From the NCBI GenBank assembly GCA_036874045.1, contig CM072338.1:14344501-14408500 (forward strand): a DNA stretch of 64,000 bases. The letters run 5' to 3'. The notes beneath the pieces were generated by a model. The model did no database searches. It saw only the letters and a program-made list of their open reading frames with translations, and was not told the DNA's origin. The first letter of the stretch is position 1. Each line of letters opens with the position of its first letter. Below are positions 45,301 through 60,300 of this stretch, piece after piece. The position numbers were made by a program, and so were the translations under genes. This DNA is from Cymodocea nodosa (Eukaryota; Streptophyta; Magnoliopsida; Alismatales; Cymodoceaceae).

Positions 45301-48300
45301 GAGAAAATGAATTCTAAAGTGCATAAACACCTTATGTCTCAGAATCTGACGAATTTTTTTTTCATTCCATTAGATTCTGGATGCACAAACTCTACTTAAT
45401 AGTGTTAAGGTAGACAACGAGAGAGAGTTTTGATATAATCAATACCATAGGTTTGTGTGAAGTCTTAAGCAATCAAACAAGTTTTATATTGATCAATAGA
45501 TCCATTTGCCCTATGTCTGAGGGTAAAAACCCATTTGCTTCCAACCATGGGTGCATCTTTTAGACGAGGAACAAGTTGCCACATGTCCTTATTAGTTAAG
45601 GTCTACATTTTAATGTCTATAACATCTTTTCATCGAGGAAGGGTAAGTGTCTCTCTATGATTTTAATTGATAGATTTTGATGAGATGACTAAAGCAAATT
45701 ACAATAGGTAGAACTAAGAGAGGCATAATATACAAAGTAGGAAATAAGATGTATGGTGGAAGTATAAGTACCTTTTAGAAGAGCAATGAGTAAATCAAGA
45801 GAAGAAGTAGAGGAATTTGCTTTGATGGAGGTGATTGACTCATTGGTATTTGTTGGTGGTATGTGATGTTGATGTCTTTGACAAACATACAAGAGTGACA
45901 TCTATAGAGGCTTAACAATTTGTTCCATCCTTACAGTCAACCTTTTCTGGGGTTTTGAGGATTTTAACACACACTTTGTTGTTTCCATTGATTCATTAGT
46001 GCTAGTTACTTCTGTTGGTAGCTAAAGTTGTGACTAGTCCATAAGAAGACAATTAGTTGAAATTGTCCCCTTTGTGAGCACTATGGTTGTAGGAATCATA
46101 CTTTAGATTAGTGTTGAGATAAATATGATTGTCCTATTGCTACTCATCTAGTTGCGTCTGATGGTGCTTCCACATCTGATAGTTTGGTAATTCAGTGTTT
46201 CATTACCATTTCCCAAATAGATTATTATGAATTTCTCCTTTTCTAAGCTCAGCAAACATCTATGACTACTACTGCTCATGTGATCACCTTAGGTATAAAA
46301 GCCTTACATGGTACCTTTGATAATTTATGGATTATCAATTCTGGTGTTTCTAACCATATTTTTGGCTCCAAAACATTGTTTTCCCATCTTGTGAACATAT
46401 CCAACATAAGTTCTATTATGCTTGTTGATGGAAGTAGTTGCTTAGTTTTTGATGAAGCACTATCCTTGTAACATCCACTATTTCTTTTAATAAAGTTCTT
46501 TTTGTTATAGATTTTCCTGTTAATTTATTACCTGTTAGTATCATTACTAAATAATTACACATTACATTCTTTCCTTTTCATTGCATCTTTTAAGATCTAT
46601 AGATGGAAATGTGAATTGATTTGGGCTACGCACGTGGGCATGATGTTTGTATGCTTGTTAAGGAAGATATTTTGCAAAGCCTAGCTACTATAATACTTTC
46701 TATTGATTCTTCTCTATTGTAGTATCATTGTCTTAGTCATCCTTCCTTTTGCAAACTTTGGGATGCCCTTCTGTAAGTCTCTTTATGTCCTATTCATTGT
46801 GAGTCTTATATTTTGGATAAACAATTTTGTGCTATTGATATATGAGTTGTAAGTTGTCTTCTAGTATGAGTCTTATAGAGTTAATTCATTGTAATATTTG
46901 GAGCCTTGATAGGATTTCCTCTATGTTCGGTATGTTTGGTTTTCGTTATTACATTGTGTTTGTTAACAATTTCTTTAGAGTCACTTGGGTTCATTTATTA
47001 AAAGGTCATCAACACATGTTTATGTTATAAGTCCCTTTTTTAATGAAATTAAAATTTAGTTTGGTGTTCCAAAAATTCTTTGCATTAATAATGCTTTGGA
47101 ATTTCTTTATCAAGATGTTAAATATTTTTGTAAGATGAAGGATATTCTTCACCATACTACTTTTGCACACGTATCTCAACAACATGGAGTTATGGAACAC
47201 AAGCATTGCCATCTCCTAGATGTTGCATTTACCTTGATGCTTAAGATGGATACACTTAAATAGTTATGGTCTAATGCTATTCTTATTATTGCTTACCTTA
47301 TTAATTACATGCCTTTTTCTTCATTAAGAGGAGAAATTCCTTTTCGTCATTTATGACCCTCCTAGGGATTTTTTTCTCTTGTACCTAGAGTCTTTGGTTG
47401 CATTGCGTTTGTTAAAAATCATGCTCTCAATTTTGATAAACTTAATCCTTAGTTTATCAAATGTGTATTTGTAAGGTATTTTCATACACAAAAGGGTTAT
47501 TGTTGTTGTTATCCTTTTGCATGTCATTACTTTATTTTGGTGGATTTTTTTTGAAGGATGTTCCTTATTTTATTCAATCTTCTCCTCCCTCTTTGCATAA
47601 TCATCTCTTACAACCTCCTTTTGTTGATTTATCTATTTTGTCACATTGCAAAGAAGTTTCTACAAGTAATATAAATCAACACTCAAAGTCTTGCATGCTT
47701 ATCAATAATGCAAGATAGTCCTTTGTGCCCCTACCTACTAACCCACATTTTTCACTTGATGTAGCTTCTACACCTTCCTTTGACCTAGATATTCTTGTTA
47801 CTCATAGAAAGGTACACATGTTATTTGTTAAAAGTTGAAAAAGATTGTATTAACATTAACATATAATATTTATATGTATAAGCTATTGGGCCTAGTTTCT
47901 CTTAACACTCTCCCTCAAATTGGAGTACATATGTTTAAAAGCCCTAGCTTGTTATATAAAGCAGCAAAGAAACCCATTCTCAAGGCCTTTGTAAATATGT
48001 TAGCAATCTCCTCATATAGAGTATAGGGCAAAGAGATTATTCTTTTTTCCACCTGCTCACAAACATAGTAACAATCAATCTCTATGTGTTTAGTTCTCTT
48101 TTGGAATGTCTTATGATTGGCAATATAAATAGCTACTTGGTTGTTACAATGCATATGCATGGATTGAGAAATTATAATTTCCCATTTGGATAATAGATTC
48201 TTTATCCACACTATCTCACTGGTAGTTTGAGACATTGCCTAGTATTCTGCTTCAATGTTTGACTTGGAGATTACATTTTGTTTCTTGCTTCACTAAGTCA

Positions 48301-51300
48301 CTAAATTACCATCTACAAATGTGTAGTAACTTGATGTGGACTTTCTTTTAAAATCTCCTCCATACCCTGAATCTGATTAAGCTTCAACGTAAAGGTGCCC
48401 ATGTTTGGAATAAATGAGTCCCTTTTCGGGACTTCCTTTGATGTAGGCTAAAACATGTAGTGCGTCATCCCAATGAATCTATTTAGGTTCTTATATAAAT
48501 TGACTAAGAACCCAAACAACATATGTTATGTTAGGTCTAATGATGGTGAGATAGATGAGTTTGCCAATAAGTCTTCTATACTGGGTGACATCAAGATAGG
48601 ATGGTAAATCAGTATCTTAGAACTGCATAGCAACCTCCATGGGAGTCAACTTAGGCTTATAACCTAGAAGACCAATTTCCTCTAACATATCTAAGACATA
48701 CTTTCTCTGTAATAACAGTAGTTGATCATTTTTGTATGCAAACTCAATGTTTAGAAAATATTTTGGTTTGCCTAAGTCCTTGATAAAGAAGTGTTGTGAA
48801 AAAAAGTACTTGATAGTAAGAATGCTTGCAGTGTCACTGCTTGTCAGAATGATATCATCAACATAAATAACTATGATGACATATCTAGTGGAGCTTTTTT
48901 TGGACAAATATGGATGGATCAACAACACATTTCTTGAATTGATGTTGTAATATGATGAAGTTGAACTTGGTAAATCACACTCTAGAACTCTGCTTAAATC
49001 CATATATCGTATTTCATAGTAAGCAAATTGTACTCTCCCCTTGAGTAACAAACTTAGGAGGTTGCTCTATAAAGACCTGTTTATCTAGGTCACCATAGAG
49101 AAAGACGTTACTAACATCCATTTGCGATAGAGACCAACCTTAATTGATTGCCATAGAAGACAGATTTGAATGAAATTGAGATGTACTATAGGAGAGAAGG
49201 TTTCCTTGTAGTCAACACCATAGGTTTGTGTAAAACCTTGAGCTACAAGATGGGCTTTGTACTGATCCATAGAATCATTTGGGTTGTGTTTGATAGTGAA
49301 TACCTAATGGCAGCCAATAAAAAAGTATCTTTGGGGCGAAGAACTAAGTTCCACGTCCCATGACCAACTAATGCCTGCATTTTTGCATCTATGGCTGACT
49401 TCCATTGTGGAAGAAGTAGAGCTTCTTGAACATTCTTAGGTATTGATTCTGAATGCAAAGACATGGTAAATTGGTGATGAGATGGACCAAGAGAGTCATA
49501 AGATACAAAGTTAGAAATGGGGTGAGAGGTGGAGAATTGCGTATCTTTGCGATGAGCAATGGGAAGATCAAGATTGGAGAAGGGCGGATCTATAGGTGAG
49601 GTGGTAGGTGGGGTGAGGACTTAAGGAGTCTTGGTGTTGTGTTGACGCCTTGGTAAACCTGTAAGGGAGCAACGAGTGGTAGGGAAGGGGGAAAATGCCC
49701 TATAGATGAGGGAGAGACACTAAACGAGTGAGGACAACTCTTAAGAGTAGGAGAGGAAGAAGAACCATCCTAGAAGGAGGGAGTGTCCTCAAGGAAGTGA
49801 GTGTGACTCAAAATAAAATAGCGACGAGTAAGTTGGTGAAAACAATGATAACTCTTCTGAGTACGAGAATAACCAACAAAGACACACCTAAGGGAGTGGG
49901 GAGTAAGTTTATTGAGACCAGGAGAGACATTTTTGACAAAGATGGTGCACCTAAATACATAAGGTGGTAAGGTGAACAAGTCTTTGTTAGGATAAAGATG
50001 AATAGGAGCTTGACCCCTTAAAGCGGATGAAGGTATACAATTGATCAAATAGGAGATAATAAGGATCGCATTGGACCATAAATAATGGAGAATGCGCATC
50101 TTGACTAGAAGTGTGCGAGCAAGCATTGATGATTGAGCTAGTTGGTCGAACATAGCCCAACAACAATTGATGCAGTCACAAATTGGTTGTAGGCAACCAT
50201 CATGACCATGATCTGAGCAGTCACAACTCCCCTTGTTGATGGTGGCATTGTTGGAGAATAAGGTAGAAGCCTCAATTGACTAAGGATGAGCAGTCAATGG
50301 TCGGGCCACACGAAGAGCACAATGGAGAGTAGTCTGTAAAGATGGGACGAACTCTCCACTAAGGATAGAACTATGAAGTTGGTTGGTGATGTTGGGTTGG
50401 AGATCGGAGAGGAAAAGTGCAATGTCAATTTTGTAACGATACCGACGTTAGGTTGCAAGATCAAGGACGAGCAGCTGATAGATGTTGAACTCATCAAGAA
50501 GGGAGGTGACAACATTGTAATAGTTGAGAACAAAGCGATCTCCTTGTTGATTCGAGAATAGAGATTCATAGATTTTGCACACCTGTGCGATGTTGTTTTC
50601 ATTACCATAGGTGGCACGAAGCTATTCCTAGATACACTTCGTCAGATGGATGTGGGAGATGGTACGTGTGATCGACTTGTCAACACTTGCAAGAAGCAAT
50701 TTGATGACGATGCAGTCAGTGGCATACCAAATGGAGTACTTGACAACTTTGACATCTAGTGGATCCTCTTAAAGATGTGATTCTTGCATGTGGGTGGTGA
50801 GGAAGTTCTCAAAGGTGCTCGCCCAAAGATGGTAGCTGGTGGGATTAAGTTTAACGCCAGTGGCGGTAAGCTTAGTAGTCCAAGAGTCCTTTGTTGACTC
50901 CATGGATCATCGACGAGGAGAGGAAGAAGGGATGGCAGTGGAACCCTAACCCTAATCTGATACCATGTTAAGAGTGGAAAAAGATTGTATTAACATTAAC
51001 AACATACAATATTTATATGTACAAGCTATTGGGCTTAGTTTCTCTTAACATTATTATTTTACACTTTATTTTTACTTATGTTTCCTATGATTCTTTTAGC
51101 CCTACCTATTGTTATTTTGCTCTCTTGTTATCATTAGAATCTATTCCATAAAATTATTGTGAGACTTTATTCTTTCTTCAATAGAAGGTTACAATGGATG
51201 AAGAAATGTAGACATTGACTACTTAAGGTACATGGTAGTTGGTTGCTTGCTTGAAAGGTGTTTTTGTTATTAGTAGTAGATGAGTTTTTACCATCAAATG

Positions 51301-54300
51301 CGAACTTGATGGCTTTGTGGATAGGCATAAAATTTATCTTATTGTTTGTGGTTTTACATAGATATATGGTGTTGATTATGCAAAAGTCTTTTCTCTTATT
51401 GTTTGTCTCAACTTTATCAGTGTTTTTTTATCTGTAGTTGTTAATTGCCAGTGGTCTCTTTCTTAACTTGATATGTGCAATACCTTCTTGTATAACAATT
51501 TGGATGAGAAAATCTTTATAGAGCAACCTTCTAAGTTTGTTGCTTAGGATGAGAATATTGTTTGTTTACTTTGAAAAATTATAAGTGATAAGAAAATCAA
51601 AACATTTTTTAGGCATTGAGTTTGCCTACTAAGGTGATAGACTCATTCTCTAAGGAAATGTACCCTTGATTTATTAAAGGAGACTGACTTATTAGGTTGC
51701 AAACTTCAGAAAAATCTACCTTTTTGGGATACTACTTTAGAATTAGTTTAGGATGTTAGAAGATATAAATGATTGGTGGGAAAACTAATTTACCTCATTG
51801 TTACTTAGCTAAACATCTCTTATATTATGGGTTTACTAAGTCAATTTATGCAAGAGTCTAAAATGGTTCATTGACAACGTTGTATGAGAGTTTTAGCTTA
51901 TGTAAAAGGTAATCTAAGTAAAGGTTTGCTATTCTCCAGGAATGTGCTTTAGAATGTTGAGGCATATTCAGGTTTAGGCTATGCAAAAGATCGTAATGAC
52001 AAAAAATTCACTTCAGGTTATTACATTTATGTAGGTGAAAACTTGATCACGTGACAAAGTAAAAAATAAAATGTAGTATCTAAATCAAGTGTAGAAGTAG
52101 ATTACAAGTTTGTCTCAAATTGCTAGTGAATTGAAGTGGTTAAAGTAAAGTCATTTCTTACTAAACTCAGAGTAAAGGCTAACCTATCTATGGATATGTG
52201 CTACGACAATCAAACAATTATGTACATTGTTAGCAATCCAACCTTTGGTGAGCACACCAAACACATAAAAGTTATTGTCACTATATATGATGGTTGTAGG
52301 AAAAATTGCTACACCTTAAACTAGATTGTCTCAACAACTCACGGATATCTTTGCTAAAGGATTAGGTTATAATGTGTTTAAGAATCTATATAACAAGTTG
52401 GGAATGTATAATATGTATGTTCCAACTTGAGGGGTAATGTTAGAAAATACATAATAGTATTAGGGGTATTATTGTCATTGTGTTATTGTTAGGGTTATAA
52501 CCCTTATAACTCTTCATTTCAAGGTTAATGAGAATAGTCTGGCTGATACTTATGCCTTAATAGTATTTAAATTTTAATTAATTAAAATATTTTTGTTTTC
52601 ATCATTGACAAGCCAAGTTGATACAACTTCATTGCAATAAACAAATAATGATTAAATAACTAAGTGAATAAATAAGAGGCACTCACCCAAATCCTTGTGT
52701 GAGTCCATGAACCTATTTAATGTCTAGATGACTTTACGTACTTGGTGCAAGACCTAAAAAAGGGGAAATTTTCTGGTGTGAGTGACACTAGGCACTCGAT
52801 GCACCCTACTTTAATTGAATTAATTAAAATAAGCAACAAAAACTTTCATTATTTTAAAACTTGAAATGTTTCTGGGTTTAAGGTCCTCATCAAGTACTAG
52901 TTACATGATAAGTACCACTCAATTGACCTTAGATTCATTCTCAACCCAGACAAAAGATCCTGCCTTGTCCACTGGTGATAATGCTACAGGGACAAGCTAC
53001 AACCCAACAAGTATTGTACTACACTTCCATTGATCATTTACTAGCCATACACACTATCGGGTGCTTGACATGAAACATTCTGACAAAGGCTACAAGAAGT
53101 TTTTGTGGCATGCTAACATAGAACAATACACTGTTACAAACTCCTCTGTCACATGCATGGAGTCTGTCCAGGTCCCCATACACCTTTGAAGATCCTTTGT
53201 CACAAGGAATCAAACCTTGTGATGACCACCTCGGGCCAATAGCATGTGTCTCCTCTCAAATGCTCAAGTAGGGACTTGAACATGACCACACTGTATGGCT
53301 TTACCATCATATAGTCTTGACCTCATAGGGCATCCTATAATGCCCAACTTGACTCTATCCAAAACAACTGTAAGACCTTGGCTGCATGACCAATGTTGCA
53401 CTAGATTGTCACGTCTCTTGCAATTATGACCACACTACCTTTACATGGCATGACAACATTAAAACCAAATAACAATTTTCAACTTAAAAGACACATGCCT
53501 GAACTATCCAAAATTTAACATATCATGCTAAATCATCATCATGAATAATGATGATAATTTACTAGGTTCTAAGTTGTGTGTGATGACTGTTTACAAGGAT
53601 CATTTGATAAAATAATTGAATGTTTAAACTTGTTTAATTTTAATTTGTAAGGAAATACACAACATGGTCATGTACCAATTCATGTAAACCATGGTTTTAC
53701 TATTATGTATCTACTTCAACCATATCCAAATCATGCCATATGTTAGGAGTAAGGACATAAATATCTACTCATTGAACAGTAATCACACCACATTTCACCC
53801 AACCAATTTCATATTCACTACACAAGTGGACTTGCAAGAGAATTCTCTTCAATTTTCATGTGTTTACGAGCATACAATATGAGCAATCATATTTAACTGA
53901 AAATTAGAAATTTAACACTATCATTTTGATTACCAACATCATCAATGTTATTATTATTTAAAACAAAGAGAATCATCGAACAGAGAGGGTGTGCAGCAGC
54001 CCTTTTCCCCTTGGTGGTTGTCCATCTTCCTGTTCCTTGCATTCCAACTTGTGTAGCACTCTCATTCATCCTTAGCTTATGGGAATCATGGGAAGAAGCT
54101 GAAGGAGCCTACCTCCATGCTCTCAAACAATTGATGACCAACAACCACCACAACCATTACACTTGTTGTCCATGTTTGAATGGTCTTGACCCCTTGCCAG
54201 TGCACAACTGACCTTGCAGCGGCACCACCTAGCCTTACCTCCTCTTAAACAGCAACGCCCCATTCCTTACCCACTGAATGCACTAGAAGATCCTTTGAAA

Positions 54301-57300
54301 GTGTGGACTCCACCCGACCACATACACCACTCTCTTCATAGACAAAGTGGGGCCATAGGGTGAGAATCTGTTGCACTCCCCATGGTTAACCCATGTTTAT
54401 TATTATTTTTTTAAAAATAGCCCAATGGGCCTATGCTTTAGCGCAAGCCATCCTCCATTACATTCATCCTTTAACTATCATTCATTCATTCTTTTTTTAA
54501 TTGCCCAAAAATCTATATTACAGAATCACAAAATGCTCTTGCTAAAAGTCAGTTCCTTCAAGCATCACTGACTAATAACTTACACAATCACAAAAACTTG
54601 CCTTGGTATATAGCCTAAACTGATACTGTAAGCATCACTGTATGCCATAAAACCATCAGTTCTTAGTAGCAAAGTAAACAAGCAGGCCTTCAACTCATTG
54701 AAGTTCTCTTCACACACCCACTTCCATTTACAAGAAATTCCCTTCTATGGCAATCTCGTCAAAGGCACTACTATTTAAGAGAAATCCTTATTGAATCTAT
54801 GATAATAGTCTGCCAATGCGAGAAAACTGTGGATCTCTGTCACTGTTCTTGGCTGGTCTCACCTGTTGACAACCTCAACCTTATCAGGACCTGTTTTGAT
54901 GCCACTCACCTAAAATGTTGTGTTCATGGAATATTACTTCTCTAAGTCAAAATTCATACTTATTCCATTTGGCATACATACAATATTCCTTGAGGACTTG
55001 AAAAATTTCCCTTAAAGGATACTCATGTGCCTCAGCTTGGGTGAGTAGACCAATATATCTTCCATAAATACCACCACAAATTGTTCAAGGAATGAAGGAA
55101 TATACTGTTAAAGTCCATAAATGCTGCATGGGCAATGTTAGCCTGAATGACATGCCTGTTTTGAGGTCTAAAAGCTCTCCTTGCCTTATACTCCTTTCTA
55201 ATTCTGTTGGCAGTATCTCAATCTCAAGTCAATCTTTGAGAAGAACGATGCATTATGAGATTGGTTGAATAGATTGTTGATCTTTGTCAGTGGGTATTGA
55301 TTTTTGATGGTTATTTGGTTTGACATCCTATATTGATTCATAGCTGTAATGATCCATCCTTCTGAACAAACCAGAACTGGAGCTTCCCAAGGAGACACAC
55401 TAAGTTGAATAGAAACTCAACCATCCTCTTTGGAGGCAACTCCTCTGGAAAAGCATTTGGAAGTTCCCTAACTACATGTCCATCATGGATTTGTAATCCT
55501 TTAGAAGAATTGATTGTGATGCTAGTCAAGTATCCTACACATCTCTTGAATGAGTATTTACAAGCTTTCATTGCTGAAACCACTGATTCAAGCTGATCTT
55601 TCATGGATTCCCTAGATGACTAGAAATGTTAGGTCTTCCACACCCATATACAGTCTCCGCTTAATGCAATAAATGCTATCATTATGAGCAGACATCAAAT
55701 CCATGCTGGGTATACATCATGAACCTCTATATTCAACAGTACTGGACTAACATAGAAACCTAGCCTTGCAATAGGATCTTAACTGCTTTCAAGTATCTTT
55801 AACACATTATGTGTTCCCTTGCTGTTGTCTTTGCAGTCATGTGAAAAGCTAGTTTTGCTAGTTGAGCGTTGTGTTAGAAGTAGTGAAAAAAGATTTAAGA
55901 TGACATAATCTAATAGAAGATTTAGTGATAGATAGGAATAAATAAAAAGAAAAGATTCATGTAGTTAGCCTCATGTATTGGGATTTAGGCATGATTGATT
56001 GTTTTTCTGTAAGTTAAGGCATATTGTTATTGTTACTGCTTGTAATTTATTTTTCTAGTTTATTAAGAAATTCTCTTTTTTTTTTTATAATGATAACATT
56101 TTCCATGGGTTCGAATCTAGGACTTTCTTATAATATGAGAGAAGGAATTCTCCTTCTTACTGCTTAAAAAGAAATCAAGAATTTACAGTACCTTCTCATA
56201 AGTTTGTAGCTAGTATATTTGTCATTTATCTTGTTTTTCATTCTATTTATGGTTGCATTCTTTTCATTTTCTACAGATGTTTTTCTTTGCCAATTCTGTA
56301 GTTTCTATTGATCAGCCAGAATTTTGGGAAAAAAGTTATGTTTTCATACAATCACAACAGAAGCAGTTGCCCAGTGCGTCTATGTTGCCAAGTCAACAAA
56401 AACCTGTGATGCAGGACAAGGGAGAAGCAGGTGTAGCCATTGGTGTTAGAGAGAGAGGTCAGAAAAACATTGATGGTTTTCTTTGTCCATTGTTCCTGAA
56501 AGGCATAGCCAGTGCCATAGTATCTGCTGGGAAATCATTACAGCTTGTCCAGCACGTTGGATGCGATAGTCTTTCGATAATTAATGGACACAATGAGTAT
56601 GCAATTGGTCCTGTAGGAAATTATTCATTTATTGGTCTACTGGACAACATATCAAATGCAGTGGAGCGTGGTCCTGTGCTTTCTAATCCTTGTAAACTTG
56701 AGGATGAAAGGAATGTCAATGGTTGCCATGATGGAATAACAGTTCATCTTCAGAGAGTACTCTGCAACCAGGGCATGAGGTTGCTAACGTTGTCAGAGCT
56801 TTTCCTGCTTTCCTTAGTTGGTTTAACTGAGGATGGGAGAAATATTCATGAATATCTAACAAAACCTTTTCCATTCCCTCAAGAAGTTGTGAGAACATGT
56901 GTGGCCTACATTCAAGAACAACAACCTGAAACAAAAAATAGCAAAGATGTACTAGAGGGAATTTATGGCAAATGGTATGCCTTCTTGGTTGATACTATCA
57001 TAAAAAAGAGCAGACTGGAAGATTTTTCAATTATTACAAAAGAAGATTGCACCAAAGAGACTACAGAAAGTGAAAATTATTTAGCTTGTAATAAACAGAG
57101 GCTGAAGAATGATAATTTCAGAATGGATCAGGCTTCAATTGATTCAGGCTTTCACCCTGAGAATCCAGCCCTCACTTTAAGTAGGGATTTTCTTCTGAAA
57201 AACAAGGGATACTGGAATGACATGAACATATCCAAGACTTTTCATCTCCGTCCTTTGAACCATGAAATCCTTTGGAATTCCTTATTTGGAGAAAAATATG

Positions 57301-60300
57301 CCAAACTAAGCAACACGATGGATCTTTTAAGTACAGGAACATTTTCTAGGTTCAATTGGACTAACTTCACGTTTAATTCAAAGTTTGACCTGTTTGAACC
57401 CCTTTGTATGGAAGATGATGCAAGGACACTTGAATCCATGTTTCCGTTTCCAACATTTCTTCCTGGTTTTCAGGTATAATTCACTGGATATTTAATAGTT
57501 TTGACCTTTTGGAACTTTAATCACATGGAATCTAAAATGGGTACTTAATTCAGGAACATGCCTCTGTGCCAAACCTCATTCCCTTCCAGAAAAATAGTAC
57601 ACTTGCATCTAGTATCATACCCTGGATACAATCTTCAAAGCCCAAGAGGACACCACTCCCCACGGTTATTATTCAGCAATGCCTTATTTTATATATCAAG
57701 AAACAGGTTGGTCGATGATGCACCTTGAAAGCATTATCGTTTTTACTTTATGTTTTATATGTTATGCTCTGTTTTTACAGGTTGATCTCATAGGTAGGCA
57801 TATTTTGTCGAAGTTGATGAATGACTGGAAACTGATGCATGAGCTTGGTGTATTGCGTGCAATATACTTGTTAGGCTCCGGTAGCTTCTGGACCTGTTTA
57901 TAATGTATTTAAAATGCATTGCTCTTGGAGTGTATTAAGCAAGTCTTTATGCAGGAGATCTGTTGCAGCAGTTTTTGATTGTGATTTTTGGCAGTTTGGA
58001 TAAGGGAGATTCATTGGATGATGATTTTGAGTTGAACACTTTGCTGCAGGTCCCAACATACCGCAACATGAATTTTTTTCATTTATTTCTGTATTATTCT
58101 GTTCATTGGTGGAACATTTGGAATGCAGGCTTCCATTAGGAATTCTGCTGATAGCAGGATGCTAAATGCTCCTGACTCTTTGGTTGTATCATTTGCTAAA
58201 AGTAATGCTCCTGATGATGGGGTTCACAAATGTGGATCTGGCTCTACTCCACGTAAAGCCCATAACCTAGGTTTTGGTATTGATGCACTTAACATGCTGA
58301 AATTTACATACAAGGTATGCATTCAACTGGTTGTCAGCTGATGTACTTACATTTTTCTGTGTCATGTTCCTTTTCATCTTCATAGAATCACTGCATTGAT
58401 TTTATCAGGTTTCCTGGCCCCTTGATCTGATCATTAACATGGAAGCAATTCAGAAGTATAATCTGGTATTTTTATCAATTCATATCCAAATTGGCTACTA
58501 TCATTAATCAGTTTTTTTTTTCCATTTTACAGTATCATTTTCTGTTGTGTAAATAGGTCATGTGCTTCTTGTTAAAGGTTAAACGAGCAAAATTTGCCCT
58601 TGATAAGGCCCGGAGGTGGATGTGGAAGGTTTCCAAGAATATTCCTATATTTTATTGCATCATTTCATCTTTTCCATTTATATTGGTTCTAAATGCTTTG
58701 TTTGTTTTGTAATTGTAAATATCATTATTTGACAGAAGTTTTACCTGTAGTATATGTTGAAATGTGAACATTCAACTCTAAATCAATCAGTTATGAATGG
58801 AGAGATCTTTTGTTATATATTTTGCATTAAGTTCCATCTTAATTCTAATATGAGACTATTTCAACATTCCCTCATCTTTTTTTAGGTCCTATAGGTGTCC
58901 TTATTTTGGGGATAGGTAAAAGTGTGAGACTTATGCTTAGAAGAATGTATTTTGCACTGATACCATGTTAAAATATGGACTTTGTGTTCAAATTATTAGT
59001 TATGAGTGAAGAAATTTTTTATTATATAATTTGTATCAAGTTCCATTACATTATCAATACGAGACTATTTCAAGAGTATCCATGGGATGAGTATAATGCT
59101 GTAAGGGTCTTTAGGGGTACATCACATATAAGACTATTTGTTATTTTTAAATGCAAACCACACCATTCCATGCTACGACTAGGTATTCTATGCATGAAGC
59201 TGGATGGAGAATCATGTCAAAGACAATAGTGTCATAGAATAGATAGCTTGGAGTTAGTTGCTAATGTCACCAATTCATGTGGAATCTCATCTCGAATGAG
59301 TAGGTAAATTTCCTCTCTGTGCTTACTGCTCAAACCAATCTTTCTCCTTGTTCACAGGTCTTAAAAGGTATAATAAAAAAGATAAAAGGTTATTAAAAGG
59401 ATTTTTACTAATAAAAAAACCCCTCCTCCCTAGCTGTCACAGCTTTACCTGACCTGAAGTAGAAGCAAGAGCTGTAGTGGCAGGGAGCCTATAATTGAAG
59501 GAATCTGTCATAATCAGTTTGCAAGATAGTTACTATCAGAATAGTGGTAGAAGCTGTACTGATGTCTTTGTGGTCACTTGTGCTCATTCAGCTCTTCTAA
59601 ATTTTTCCCTGCAATTTTCAAACTTATGGTTTGTGTGCCCACAATACTTACAAGGCTTGTAGTTGACTGTTTACACAGCCTCTATGACCTCCTCTGCATC
59701 CTTGACTGCAACCACAACCTCTGTCATAGTAGAATGATCACTTGTATGACTATCCATGTTAGTAAAGACTACTGATGGTAGTATTGGCAAGGTTGACATC
59801 TATGACTTGTAGTCTTGTCTCTATGGTTTCCCCCATTGCCAGGGGGTTTTCCTTGGGCTCGAGTAGCTGTCATTGTTGAATGCTCTATTGGAATTGTGAC
59901 TGGTGATATGTAAGACATTTGCAAAGGTTATGGACAAATCTGTAAGAGTGCCACTACCCAGATGTTATCCACGAACTTGAGACACAAGTTCTGGAGTTCA
60001 AATGGAGAGATAATTGGCTACAGCATGATCTTCTGGATATCAGTGCATTGTGGTTATATCAGATGTAATAGGTTGATACATGTCCTGCTCCGCATACAAT
60101 TTTCAGATAGTGGTAAAGTGCTATTAAATGGATTGATCTCCCATATATGAGGGGGAGAATATCTACTCATAAATCTTATAGACCCATGTAATGTTCTTAT
60201 CATGGCCATACACCTGTTTCAATGTGTTTGAAATTTTCTTGACTGGTTGTAGCATCACCACTCCGTGTGCAATGTTAGGCTTCATGCTATTTTCTGGCTA

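Larger units (their letters stand above)
47826..51050 (-). mobile_element. Ty1/copia element J with 82/85-bp LTRs, internally deleted
   Basis: 3225-bp minus-strand element inside copia I. LTRs 47826-47907 (82 bp) and 50966-51050 (85 bp) begin TGTTAA and end CTTAACA, differing by five substitutions and a 3-bp indel. PBS TGGTATCAGA on the minus strand is at 50965-50956; polypurine tract TTTGAGGGAGAG at 47919-47908. Gag (50903-50160) is followed directly by the end of integrase, so protease and integrase core have been lost. Target duplication TTATT is exact. Confidence 0.92.
45913..52560 (+). mobile_element. Ty1/copia element I, 5'-truncated, split by copia J
   Basis: Plus-strand copia remnant. 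Gag knuckle at 46073-46114 (C-x2-Y-x4-H-x4-C), protease [13 protein letters not shown] (46329-46370, Asp to Asn), integrase 46840-47500, linker LDILVTHRK to 47820; then J (47826-51050) interrupts it and RT-RNase H resumes at 51056, ending near 52400. A polypurine tract CTTGAGGGGTAA (52426-52437) precedes a probable 3' LTR starting TGTTAG at 52438; its end is not fixed. No 5' LTR was found. Confidence 0.82.

Noticed and set aside
53691..54571. Three open frames in the right part of intron 6
   Set aside because: No domain, biased composition; probably gypsy LTR or leader sequence.
56716..56934. Minus-strand open frame inside GCP5 exon 7
   Set aside because: Shadow of the 399-codon exon on the opposite strand.
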